Shown here piece after piece: positions 27,679 through 36,274 of a stretch of 64,000 nt of DNA. The translations under genes were made by a program, and so were the position numbers. Positions within the stretch are counted from its first letter, which is position 1; each line of letters starts with the position of its first letter. The notes beneath the pieces are model-generated. The model did no database searches and had not been told where the DNA came from. It saw nothing but the letters and a program-made list of their open reading frames with translations. Origin of the DNA: Candidatus Sedimenticola sp. (ex Thyasira tokunagai) (GTDB taxonomy: Bacteria > Pseudomonadota > Gammaproteobacteria > Chromatiales > Chromatiaceae). The stretch spans positions 1,860,598 to 1,924,597 of the forward strand of contig CP134874.1 of assembly GCA_037318855.1 (NCBI GenBank). Reading direction: 5' to 3'.

Positions 27679-28119
27679 GGGGTCTGTACCGATGTAATAA
27701 TTAGATCTTATCGAAAAATAGGAACTGATTTACAACAGTTAGTTCACGAGGACATAGCAGCCAACTTTTCAGCCTATCCTTCGAAACGAATATGGGGGTT
27801 AAGTAAACCCGATAAAAATATCGACCATCGTCGAGTGCCAAATTTACAATCATTTTTTAAAAGGCATGGTGAAGCCCTATCCGCATCAAGTAAAGCCAGT
27901 GACTATAAGCCAGGCAACTTAGTAACATGGATGCTTCCTGGGAATTTACCTCACATAGGTATTGTTACAGATCGGATTAGCAGGAAATCTGGTAACCCCC
28001 TAATAGTCCATAATATAGGTAGTGGTCCACAGCTAGAAGATATGATATTTAGCTACAAAATCACGGGGCATTATAGGTTTGTGCCACAAAAATATAACAA
28101 GTTGCGCAATGCGGATTGA
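27679..28119 (+). pseudogene. DUF1287 (YijF-like) gene lacking its 5' end
   Basis: From codon GVCTDVIIRSYRKIG the translation is a good DUF1287 domain (VHEDIAANFSAYPSKRIWGL, DHRRVPNLQSFF, GNLVTWMLPGNLPHIGIV, IVHNIGSGPQLEDM). The family normally has a signal peptide and about 60 further residues before this point. Here the sequence upstream is unrelated and leads straight into the transposase region. The gene was probably decapitated by that insertion. The remaining frame is intact, so the loss looks recent. The domain has an NlpC/P60-like cysteine-histidine arrangement, but its function is unknown. Confidence 0.75.
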
Positions 28120-28421
28120 AATGCCTTTGGCTGAAAAACACCAAAGCCATTCCAGCCGGTTCGCAAAGCGCTCAGTGCAGATAGATGACCCCGTGAACCT
28201 AATGACTATAATAAGGATATCGCCTTGATTTTCCATCAACACGATTTTGATTAACAGCCCTGAGAGCTGTCGCTTCGGCGACGGTGATATTGGTGAGGTG
28301 ATAGGATTGGAGGCAGTTAGTCGGGATGTGCGTGAGTTAATGATTCTTTGCACAGGGGAGCAGGGAAACTGGGGCTGTCCCCTGTTATTTTATAATCATA
28401 ATGACATACCGGAGGTCAACC

Positions 28422-29564
28422 ATGGTTAATACCCGTACTCTTCCCCCCCTGCCAGGTAGCAGGGCCTTCACCAACTTTCCGACTTTCTCCCAGTGGAAGA
28501 GTGCGAGCAAGGTGGGAGGCAGACTCGGAAAGCCGTACCGTCGTGAGGACAAGGCGCTCCTCCGCATCGACCGTATGGTGAAAAGTCTGAATCGGCGTCT
28601 GGCAGACGGTGCGCGTTGTTACCGTCTGGCGGGACTCTTCTTCACGACGATGTGGTGGGTCAACAACCACAAGTACGACCCAAAGATGCATCCCGACCGG
28701 CGACGGGCGATCCTCAGCCTGAATCTGACCGTCAGCCGCGACCTCTCGCGGGCTCTGGGGTGTGGGCACAATGTACTGGCGACGCGCCTGCAGGAGCTAT
28801 ACGGCACAGGCATGTCCGATCACGGCGTCCAGACAGATGCAGCCGAAAATCCTGAGTACATGAGTGCCGCTGAGCGAGAAAGCTACCGCGTGATCTTCAA
28901 GGGTGGCCTGGCGTACCACTTCAAGTACGACAACAGCAGCTCCACGCCGGAGCTTGTCCCCCACGATACGCAAAATTTGATATCCACTGAGTTGGACGAC
29001 AACAATCGCGATGGGATTATTTTTGTCATGTCGATGTCGCACCAGCTCTACGCCGGCATCTCTGGTTCTGGCGGAGTGAGGGAACCAATGATGGATGAAG
29101 CTCAACCACATTACCTTGGTATGAAAAAAGTGATTTACCACTCCTGCTTCCTTCGTGGCTTCTCCGTGCTGTGCGCCGGCACCATCAGCTTCGACAATGG
29201 GATCATTGTCGGCATCAGGAACGATAGCGGTCACTACCAGCCGAAGGATACATCGATGGCAAAGATGCTCCAGCATCTGAAGACAATCGGAGTCGACATC
29301 AGTAAAATCACTGTCTTTCAGGAAAAGAGACACATCGACAAGCAGCAGGGTTTCATTAATAGCGCGATAGAGCATGCGAAGGCCACCGACACAGAACTAC
29401 AGGCAATGATGCGGCCTGAACACAGGGATCATCACAAACAAGCGATCGGAAATCGTTTGACTAAGGCTGGGAAAGTCGGAGCCCAGGCGGCAGAAGCGGA
29501 TGCCACGTGTCCGGGCGACGTATTCCTCAGGCACTACGGCGACTGGGGCACGATTCGGGGGTAG
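28422..29564 (+). CDS. Unknown 380-aa protein, effector-like C-terminal region
   Basis: ATG 28422 is preceded by a perfect GGAGG. I do not recognise the whole protein. The N-terminal 100 residues are basic and contain a hydrophobic patch (LAGLFFTTMWWV). The C-terminal part holds a motif of the form 'FDNGIIVGIRNDSGHYQPKD' followed by a helix with LQHLKTIGVDISKITVF. Similar 'NxSGHYxP' segments occur in some large secreted toxins and effectors, but I recall this only as a loose pattern. Signal peptide and transmembrane helices are not evident. It lies between a truncated gene and a transposase remnant, so it is probably acquired DNA and a candidate symbiosis or toxin factor. Confidence 0.55.
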   Translation: MVNTRTLPPLPGSRAFTNFPTFSQWKSASKVGGRLGKPYRREDKALLRIDRMVKSLNRRLADGARCYRLAGLFFTTMWWVNNHKYDPKMHPDRRRAILSLNLTVSRDLSRALGCGHNVLATRLQELYGTGMSDHGVQTDAAENPEYMSAAERESYRVIFKGGLAYHFKYDNSSSTPELVPHDTQNLISTELDDNNRDGIIFVMSMSHQLYAGISGSGGVREPMMDEAQPHYLGMKKVIYHSCFLRGFSVLCAGTISFDNGIIVGIRNDSGHYQPKDTSMAKMLQHLKTIGVDISKITVFQEKRHIDKQQGFINSAIEHAKATDTELQAMMRPEHRDHHKQAIGNRLTKAGKVGAQAAEADATCPGDVFLRHYGDWGTIRG

Positions 29565-29594
29565 GTATAGAAGGCACAAAGATAAGCGGTTGGG

Positions 29595-29913
29595 ATGGTT
29601 GATCATCCTGGTGATTATCGCTGGTCAAGCTATAGATGCCATGCAAATGGAGTAGCTGACAGTCTCATCAAGCCTCACGAGGAGTATCTCCGTTTGGGCT
29701 CAGATAATACAGAGTATCTACATGTGTATAGCTCACTTTTTTCCAGCCACATTGATCCAGAAAATACAAAATATACGAGCGAGCACCAATAGGGGAACTG
29801 TACTTGGTAACGATAGATTCAAGGACCTCATCGAAGCACAAGTGAAGCGGAGAGTGAGGTTCTACGGGCTGGGTTGGGATAGAAGAAGTGTGGTATTTTT
29901 GGAAGACAGGTGA
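29595..29913 (+). pseudogene. Frameshifted, 5'-truncated Y1 (RAYT-type) transposase remnant
   Basis: The first frame gives MVDHPGDYRWSSYRCHANG and HEEYLRLGS, the classic C-terminal region of REP-associated transposases. Near 29760 the match shifts to the +1 frame and continues NIRASTNRGTVLGNDRF, KDLIEAQVKRRV. The catalytic HUH half is missing. It is a second, dead transposase, different in sequence from the one at 26572. Confidence 0.8.
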
Positions 29914-30217
29914 GCTTCAACTACTCTGACCCTTTGCTTCTCAAGTTCGTTCGCTGTTGCTCACTGGGACGCTCGTTTCACTCGCGCCCCTTAGCATGAC
30001 ATTGAAGCAATAGAAAAAACTCTAAGATAGATTTATTTTGATAAAAAATGAAACTACGGCAGGGCTCTGATCTCTCAAGCTGGGGATGCAGCTATTTGCC
30101 GGGCAACCGACGATATGCTGTATAGCAGAAGTACTTTCAGTCAGTCGTTTTGGTGCGTCTAAATTAAGATCAGAAACCGGGTCTCTTAAAAGCTTGATGA
30201 TACCCGTTTAGTCGTTC
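29914..30217. other. Intergenic stretch at the right edge of the accessory island
   Basis: No gene is seen. GC-rich palindromic sequence (GGGACGC and GCGCCCC, about 29967-29993) resembles the core of the attC-like site at 25866 but lacks clear core boxes. The rest is AT-rich. Confidence 0.35.
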
Positions 30218-30508
30218 TTACTTACGATTCTTCTTTCTGAAACTGCCGCCTAACAGGGTATCGCAATATTCAGAGATGATCTCTGCGTCATAATCATTCC
30301 GTTTCTTGTCAGATTTCAGAATCCTGTACGCCTCTCCAAGCTCTTTGAATTTAGCTGTGGCTTCAGGTGAGGGATTACGATCAGGGTGCATATCCTGAGC
30401 TGACTTGCGGAATTTTTTGCGGATCTCTTTCAAGCTCGCATTTTTCATCACCCCCAAGATGGAATAGTAATCTTTCAAGGGCTTGTGACTTTTCTTTTTC
30501 TTCCCCAT
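30218..30508 (-). CDS. Small J-domain (DnaJ-like) protein
   Basis: The 96-aa protein is almost only a J domain: YYSILGVMKNASLKEIRKKF, HPD at residues 41-43, and FKELGEAYRILKSDKKRNDYD. Such proteins stimulate the ATPase of an Hsp70 partner. Glycine-rich and zinc-finger regions of full DnaJ are absent; the ends are very basic (GKKKKSHK and FRKKNRK), which may target it to nucleic acid or membrane. No Hsp70 gene is adjacent. Its start is followed by a short palindromic gap before the Na/Pi gene. Confidence 0.88.
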   Translation of the reverse strand: MGKKKKSHKPLKDYYSILGVMKNASLKEIRKKFRKSAQDMHPDRNPSPEATAKFKELGEAYRILKSDKKRNDYDAEIISEYCDTLLGGSFRKKNRK

Positions 30509-30568
30509 TTCTCACCTCATATTTCAATACTAGCGAGGCAACGGTCCAAGTTGTGACCTCCGCTTTGA

Positions 30569-30650
30569 CCAGATGCCCGATTGCCGGGCATCTGGTGCCT
30601 AATGTTGCACAAGCGGTATGCCAATGATCCCAGCCGGGATGGCCGGGATC
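30569..30650. terminator. Two hairpins behind the Na/Pi cotransporter gene
   Basis: CCAGATGCCCG/CGGGCATCTGG (30569-30595) and GATCCCAGCC/GGCCGGGATC (30626-30650) are strong stems between the convergent-side ends of the cotransporter gene and the J-domain gene. No clear T-run follows, so they may act as mRNA-end or bidirectional stop structures. Confidence 0.5.
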
Positions 30651-30664
30651 ACGGGGTGGCTTGT

Positions 30665-32488
30665 TTAGTCCGCGAGCACCATTGTAGTGGAGCTTCCTTC
30701 CTTGCGGGTAACCAGCTTGGCTATACGCTTAGTGTGTTCATAGATACGTTTCAAGTTCTCCATGATATCAGTCTGTAGCGTGAAAGCCAGCATCTCTTGA
30801 GGTGTGTGATCACCCTGTAGCAGATTTAATTGACGTTCCCGCACCAGTCGATCCATACCGCCGATGATATCATCCTCCATTTTGAGTATCGACTCTGCAG
30901 CACCTCGGCGGTCATGCTCAAGGGCGGCCATGGCTGATTTGAAGGCGGTCATCACCTTGCCGTGGAATTCATTGAGTGTATTCAACTCCACATCATTGAA
31001 CTTGATTTCGCTCGACGACATCATATTTGCCAGATGGGACATGTGGATTTCAACGATATCACCGATGTTTTCCACCTCTGTCGAGGCGGTGGCGACCATC
31101 ATGGTCTCATCAGCTTCTGTTGCGGTGAGATCCTGCCTTCCCAATTTACTGAGATAACGGCTGATAGCGGCATACAGAGCATCCACCTGATCATCCGCTT
31201 CACGCAGTTTCGCCATCTTGTCGACACTTCCGGTAAAGACTGCATCGGGAATACCCTTCAGCATCTCTTCAACCCCTTCACCCATGCGACGGGCCTCGCG
31301 GCGCGCCATGCTGAGAGCCAGAGGTGGGCTTTGCAGCATGCCGTCATCAAGATATTTAGGCTTGAATTGAGCCACCATAGCCTCTTCTGCAGTGGCCTCC
31401 TTGAGAGGGACCAATTTCTGCGCCATTCCCGCAATCACACCGGCAAGCGGCAGGAATATAAGAGTATTGGCGATGTTAAACACGGTGTGAGCATTGGCGA
31501 TTTGGCGTGGGGCCTCTGCCGCCAGCTTCGCCTGACCGGTCAGACTGGCATCTGCCGCCGGTGACAGCCAGATAACAAAGTCTGCGAGATAGGGTATGAA
31601 GAAGAACCAGAGAACCACCCCGAAGACGTTGAACAAGAGATGGACCATAGAGGCTTGGAGCGCGACTCGTGGCTTGCCGATGGAGGCCAGTAACGCGGTT
31701 ACGCAGGTACCGATGTTGGCACCAAAGGCCAGGGCAATACCCGCCGGGAGACTCACCAGACCCTCCGTCGCCATCACGATGACAATACCCGTGGTCGCAG
31801 AGGAGGACTGAACCAGCCCGGTGAATGCCGCCGCGATCAGGATGCCGATCACAGGGTTTTCCATGGTGACCATGAGGTCAAGGAAGGGCTGGAAGCTGCG
31901 CAGTGGCTTCATCGCGCCACTCATTACGCCCATGCCGAAGAACACCAGACCGAGACCCAATAGCATGGTGCCCCAGTGCTTGGTCTTCTCTTGACGGCCC
32001 ATCATCATCATGCCGAAGCCGCCCGCTACCATCAGCAGGGCATACTTGGTGACCTTGAAGGCCACGATCTGAGCCGTGATGGTGGTACCGATATTGGCGC
32101 CCATGATGACACCAGTGGCCTGAGCCAGGTTCATCAAGCCAGCGGTAACGAAGCCCACCACGATAACGGTGGTGACCGAGGAGGACTGAACCACGGCGGT
32201 GACGCCGGCGCCGGTGATCACACCAGCGATCCGGTTGCCGGTCAGCTTCTCCAAGATCATCTTCATCTTGTTACCGGCTACGGCCTTCAGGGATTCGGTC
32301 ATCAACTCCATGCCGTAGAGGAAGATGGCCAAGCCGCCAAACAGCGTCATTGCCATCTTAAACCAGTCAATAGAATTACCGCCTCCCGCAGCAAAAGCGG
32401 GCGCCATAAAAAGTATACCCAGTATCATTGCGAGAGGTATCGCAACTGATTTCTTGGTTATATCCAAGTTTCGAAAGAGTGCAGCCAT
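30665..32488 (-). CDS. Na+/phosphate cotransporter (NptA/PNaS family) with PhoU-like tail
   Basis: This 607-aa inner-membrane protein imports or balances phosphate with Na+. After a signal-like helix it has two inverted NaPi-2 repeats, each with the QSSS signature (AVVQSSSVTT and LVQSSSATTG) and the GANIGT motifs. About nine membrane helices run to residue 355. The C-terminal 200 residues form a helical PhoU-like domain (VEEMLKGIPDAV; ATASTEVENIGDIVEIHMSHL). The gene is divergent from phoB-phoR, which supports phosphate control. Bacterial homologues often export phosphate or adapt its level, so the direction is not certain. Confidence 0.9.
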   Translation of the reverse strand: MAALFRNLDITKKSVAIPLAMILGILFMAPAFAAGGGNSIDWFKMAMTLFGGLAIFLYGMELMTESLKAVAGNKMKMILEKLTGNRIAGVITGAGVTAVVQSSSVTTVIVVGFVTAGLMNLAQATGVIMGANIGTTITAQIVAFKVTKYALLMVAGGFGMMMMGRQEKTKHWGTMLLGLGLVFFGMGVMSGAMKPLRSFQPFLDLMVTMENPVIGILIAAAFTGLVQSSSATTGIVIVMATEGLVSLPAGIALAFGANIGTCVTALLASIGKPRVALQASMVHLLFNVFGVVLWFFFIPYLADFVIWLSPAADASLTGQAKLAAEAPRQIANAHTVFNIANTLIFLPLAGVIAGMAQKLVPLKEATAEEAMVAQFKPKYLDDGMLQSPPLALSMARREARRMGEGVEEMLKGIPDAVFTGSVDKMAKLREADDQVDALYAAISRYLSKLGRQDLTATEADETMMVATASTEVENIGDIVEIHMSHLANMMSSSEIKFNDVELNTLNEFHGKVMTAFKSAMAALEHDRRGAAESILKMEDDIIGGMDRLVRERQLNLLQGDHTPQEMLAFTLQTDIMENLKRIYEHTKRIAKLVTRKEGSSTTMVLAD

Positions 32489-32870
32489 GGTAGTGGTTCC
32501 CCCCAGGGTGATTTTATAAATGGTTTAGAAAACAAACTTTTCCAACAGAGGGCAGCCACTGCAAAGACTGTCCATCGCCACAAACACGGCGGTACATCCC
32601 GTTCGAAAAGCAACGACTAACGGTAATGAATAATTATGATATTTTCGTGAACGGTTTGTAACAATCAGGTAAACTCTTGGCTGTTTCCGTGATTAGATTA
32701 TTGTTATTCCTGTAAATTTAGGCCTGTGCCGACGTGCCCAGCAGCCTATCGGATTGTGCGGGAGTGAGGCGAAATAATGGACCACGCTTTCGTGGTCGGT
32801 TCACCCATAATCAGGCGTGTTCCTAAGCCGGGAAGTGCACGTCCCTTGAAAAAGCTGATGGAGATCTATT
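32489..32870. promoter_or_regulatory. Divergent promoter region between Na/Pi cotransporter and phoB
   Basis: These 380 bases must carry promoters for both directions. A weak Pho-box-like TTGTAAC-N4-AGGTAA stands at about 32655-32675; it has only partial agreement with the CTGTCAT direct-repeat consensus. No gene is seen. Confidence 0.4.
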
Positions 32871-33584
32871 ATTTCTCATCTTATCCTCATAGTAGAGGAC
32901 GAACAGGATGCCGTCCAAATCCTGGAATATAACCTGAAAAAGGCCGGCTTCCAGACCCGCTCCGCCATGGATGGGAAGGAGGCGCTGGATCAAGCCTTTC
33001 AGGAGCCGATTCCTGATCTTGTCCTACTGGATCTGATGCTGCCCGACATCTCCGGCACGGAGGTGTGCCGTCAGTTGCGTGCTGACGAGCGAACCCGGGA
33101 TACGCCTGTGATTATGCTGACCGCAAAGGGAGAGGAGATTGACCGGGTGGTCGGCTTCGAAGTAGGGGCCGACGATTATGTGGTCAAGCCCTTTTTTATC
33201 CGCGAGTTAATTCTACGTATCAATGCTATTTTACGGCGCCGGAATGAAGTACGGGAAACTTCCGGGGGGAGTACTTTCGGCTGTCTGAAACTGGACACCG
33301 AGCGCTATCAGGCGTGGGTGGAGGGGCGGGAGATACGTTTGACATCCCTTGAATTTAGGCTGCTGGAGACGCTGCTTTCCCGAAAAGGCCGTGTGCAGTC
33401 ACGTGCCGTCCTTCTGGACGACGTCTGGGACATTCAGAGCCATGTCCAGACCCGCACCGTAGATGCCCACATCAACCGGCTGAGAGAGAAACTGGGGAAG
33501 GCGGGTGCCTATATAGAGACTCTCCGTGGGGTCGGTTACCGCTTTTACTCATCACCTGAGCAAGTACAGGAGCCGGAGGATTGA
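32871..33584 (+). CDS. phoB: PhoB-type response regulator (OmpR family), apparent ATT start
   Basis: The REC domain begins SHLILIVEDEQD and has phosphoacceptor Asp54 (VLLDLMLP), with Lys in VVKPFF. A winged-helix DNA-binding domain follows (RLTSLEFRLLETLLSRKGRV; TRTVDAHINRLREKLGK; ETLRGVGYRFY). The first ATG in frame (32967) would cut off 32 residues including the acidic pocket. Upstream of the REC start there is no ATG, GTG or TTG before an in-frame stop at 32859. The best start is ATT 32871, with GGAG seven bases upstream. ATT is a rare start known from infC. The gene overlaps phoR (TTGA) and lies beside a phosphate transporter, so PhoB is the likely identity. Confidence 0.88.
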   Translation: MSHLILIVEDEQDAVQILEYNLKKAGFQTRSAMDGKEALDQAFQEPIPDLVLLDLMLPDISGTEVCRQLRADERTRDTPVIMLTAKGEEIDRVVGFEVGADDYVVKPFFIRELILRINAILRRRNEVRETSGGSTFGCLKLDTERYQAWVEGREIRLTSLEFRLLETLLSRKGRVQSRAVLLDDVWDIQSHVQTRTVDAHINRLREKLGKAGAYIETLRGVGYRFYSSPEQVQEPED

Positions 33585-35386
33585 AGGTCGGTGTTCGGGT
33601 AAAGCTTTTCCTCGTTTCACTGCTGTTGATGCTGTTCATCGGTCTGATTATCGGCATCTACCTGGAAAATGCACAGCGTGCCTGGGCTGAATCCCGGATC
33701 GAATCAGAACTCCTCCATCATGCCAAACTGGTTCGGGAAGGTCTCCTCCTGGCTGATCGAGCCAATACCATTTCTATCGTGGAGCCGTTGGCGGACCGAT
33801 TCGGCCAGACTATTGATCAGCGTGTAACCATCATCGCCGACGATGGGCGGGTGCTGGGGGATTCTGATCTGGACGAGGATCAGGTGCGCCGGATCGAGAA
33901 TCATGGCAGTCGGGCGGAGGTGGTTACCGCCAAGGCGGAGGGGATTGGTGTAGCACGACGCTACAGCACCACCATAGGAACCGATATGCTCTACGTCGCC
34001 ATCCCGTTTCAGCGAGATGACGGTAATGGTGTGGTGCGGGTGGAGGTCTCCCTGCAGCAGGTGGAGAGCACCATCCTGGAGCTGAGAACGTTTCTGATTT
34101 TTGCCGGTCTACTCGCCGGACTGGCTGTCCTTGCGGTGGCGGTTGTGATTGCATTTGCCTCTTCCCATCTGTTGACCCGCATTCTGCGTAATCTGTTGGA
34201 ACACGCCCGGAAAATAGCGCCCGGTGTACTGGGAAAAAACCTGCAGGATTCATCCATGGATGAGATCAGCAGCCTGGGCGCCGCTTTTAATCAGATCACC
34301 CTTGAGCTGGATCGGACGGCCAAGACCATGGCCAAGGAGCGCTACCGCTTCGAGGCGGTGCTGGAGGGCATGAGTGAGGCGGTCTTCGCTCTGGGAGAGC
34401 GGCAGCAGATTACGCTGGTCAATCAGGCCGCATACACCATGCTGGGATTGACTGACTCACCTCTGGGCAGATTGTTGGGGCAGGTGATTCCCGTCAGGGA
34501 AGTGGTGGATCTGACCAGAACCATGGACTTCGAAAAATCCGCTTCGGTCCAGTTTGACCTGCCCGGATCGGAGCAGCGCCGGGTTTTGGCTCGGGCTCAG
34601 GGAACCGGTCAGGGTTGTATTGTCGTTATCCATGACATCACCGAGATATACCGGCTGGAGGAGATGCGACGGCAATTTGTGGCGAATGTCTCCCACGAAC
34701 TACGCACCCCGGTCAGTGTCATTCAGGGTTATGCTGAAACCCTGCTGGATGGTGCTCTGGAGGACAAGGCCGTGGGGCGGAGCATGCTGGAGTCACTGAT
34801 GCGCAATGCAGTGCGTCTGACCAGTGTCATCGAAGACTTGCTGGACCTCTCACGATTGGACTCCCACTGTTATCAACTCGCTCCAGAGGAGGTGGCTGTT
34901 CTTGATGTGGTGGAAGAGCTGAGGGAGACTGTTGCCCCGGTGGTGGACAGAAAGGGTCTTCGCCTGGAACTGGATATCGATCCAAACCTCAAGGTGTGGG
35001 CCGATGCCAGTGCTCTGTCTCATGCCCTCCGCAATTTTCTCGATAATGCCGTCAAATATACGCCGGATAAGGGGCGGGTTGCAGTGCGGGCACAGCACAG
35101 TGATGGATTGGTGCGTATTGAGGTGCAGGATGATGGAGCGGGCATCGAAGCGTGTCACCGCCCCCGGCTGTTTGAACGCTTCTATCGGGTGGATACGGGT
35201 CGCTCTCGGGATGTGGGAGGTACCGGGCTCGGATTGGCTATTGTCAAAAATCTGGTGGAAGCTATGGCGGGCCACGTAGGTATGGAGCCGGTCAAGCCGA
35301 ACGGTTCCATCTTCTGGATGGGACTGCCGGGTGTACCCGCAACCCCAATGCAGACCGTTCCCAAGGCACTGGATACGGATAGTTAG
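33581..35386 (+). CDS. phoR: PhoR-type sensor histidine kinase
   Basis: This 601-aa membrane kinase starts with TTG 33581 (GGAGG upstream), overlapping the phoB stop. Two membrane helices (about residues 8-27 and 172-192) enclose a 140-residue periplasmic domain. A HAMP-like linker, a PAS domain (about 255-350), DHp with His372 in FVANVSHELRTP, and HATPase boxes ([27 protein letters not shown]) follow. E. coli PhoR has no large periplasmic domain, so this is the longer Gram-positive-like/marine type (PhoR/VicK layout). It should phosphorylate the adjacent PhoB in low phosphate. Signal input may differ from that of E. coli. Confidence 0.9.
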   Translation: MKVGVRVKLFLVSLLLMLFIGLIIGIYLENAQRAWAESRIESELLHHAKLVREGLLLADRANTISIVEPLADRFGQTIDQRVTIIADDGRVLGDSDLDEDQVRRIENHGSRAEVVTAKAEGIGVARRYSTTIGTDMLYVAIPFQRDDGNGVVRVEVSLQQVESTILELRTFLIFAGLLAGLAVLAVAVVIAFASSHLLTRILRNLLEHARKIAPGVLGKNLQDSSMDEISSLGAAFNQITLELDRTAKTMAKERYRFEAVLEGMSEAVFALGERQQITLVNQAAYTMLGLTDSPLGRLLGQVIPVREVVDLTRTMDFEKSASVQFDLPGSEQRRVLARAQGTGQGCIVVIHDITEIYRLEEMRRQFVANVSHELRTPVSVIQGYAETLLDGALEDKAVGRSMLESLMRNAVRLTSVIEDLLDLSRLDSHCYQLAPEEVAVLDVVEELRETVAPVVDRKGLRLELDIDPNLKVWADASALSHALRNFLDNAVKYTPDKGRVAVRAQHSDGLVRIEVQDDGAGIEACHRPRLFERFYRVDTGRSRDVGGTGLGLAIVKNLVEAMAGHVGMEPVKPNGSIFWMGLPGVPATPMQTVPKALDTDS

Positions 35387-35479
35387 CCCTATCACTTTAC
35401 GTTAGCTCTAAACTCAACCAAGATACCAAATTCGAGCAAACGCACTCTACGCAATAAAAATCATAAGGTTATTGAGAAA

Positions 35480-36199
35480 ATGTCATGTCCACTTTGTACT
35501 GAAGAAAACAAAACTGCTCTTGGCATAAAAAATGGGTGGACGTGGGTAAGGTGCACTGATTGCGGACTCTCCTACATAGACCCTTTGCCAACCAGCGAAG
35601 AGCTTCGAGATTATTATTCTTTATATGGCGTAAATAAAAAAAATATAAAGAATGCTAACCGTAAGGTCAGAAGGTTCAAACGTAAATTTTGGCCACTTTT
35701 ATTTCTGACTAAAGGACGATCTTTTCTGGATGTCGGATGCAATACCGGATTTGCTGTTGAAGCAGCGCGTTCATTAGGTTGCGAAGCGACAGGAATAGAT
35801 CTTAGTGATGAAGCTATCGATATAGCCAAAAAGAGCTTTAAACATTGCCGGTTCTTTAATGTCACGATTGAAGAGTTTGCGAAGACCGAAAAACAGTACG
35901 ACATCATATCCTGTGCGGAGGTGATTGAGCATGTGACAGATGCACACTCTTTTCTTGATAAGATTGATAGCCTGCTAAAGGCCGGTGGGATTCTCTACTT
36001 AACCACGCCAGATGCGGGTCATTTTCGAGTGCCAAAAAGTTTTTTGGAGTGGAATGATGTCTCGCCGCCGCAACACACCATGCTTTATACAAAAAAGAGT
36101 ATTAAAAAATTGATGGGTGAGCATGGCCTCGACGTTTTATATTTTCAACCCATGTTGAAGCCTAATATTCGCCTGGTGGCAAAAAAGCGCAAGTGCTGA
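35480..36199 (+). CDS. Class I SAM-dependent methyltransferase with N-terminal zinc ribbon
   Basis: The 239-aa protein opens with a CPLC...CTDC zinc ribbon (Cys3, Cys6, about Cys26, Cys29), followed by the SAM-binding motif FLDVGCNTGFAVEAARSLG, motif ATGIDLSDEAIDIAK, and ISCAEVIEHV. The layout fits methyltransferases of surface-polysaccharide or lipid clusters. It is clearly AT-richer than its neighbours and stands between phoR and the channel gene without operon partners. Transfer from another lineage is likely. The substrate is unknown. Confidence 0.85.
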   Translation: MSCPLCTEENKTALGIKNGWTWVRCTDCGLSYIDPLPTSEELRDYYSLYGVNKKNIKNANRKVRRFKRKFWPLLFLTKGRSFLDVGCNTGFAVEAARSLGCEATGIDLSDEAIDIAKKSFKHCRFFNVTIEEFAKTEKQYDIISCAEVIEHVTDAHSFLDKIDSLLKAGGILYLTTPDAGHFRVPKSFLEWNDVSPPQHTMLYTKKSIKKLMGEHGLDVLYFQPMLKPNIRLVAKKRKC

Positions 36200-36274
36200 G
36201 CTAAGGGATATCTGAACGAATCATGAACGCTTGCCTTGCATTCAGAATATGCAATATCCGTATCGATGATGTTG

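Noticed and set aside
29930..29995. Second attC-like site at the right end of the island
   Set aside because: Only the GC-rich centre resembles the site at 25866; no R'' or R' core boxes were found.
30060..30170. Possible cyclic-di-GMP-type riboswitch (GGGATGCAG and GCCGGGCAACCG pieces)
   Set aside because: The core spacing does not fit the GEMM consensus and neither neighbour is placed downstream in a fitting orientation.
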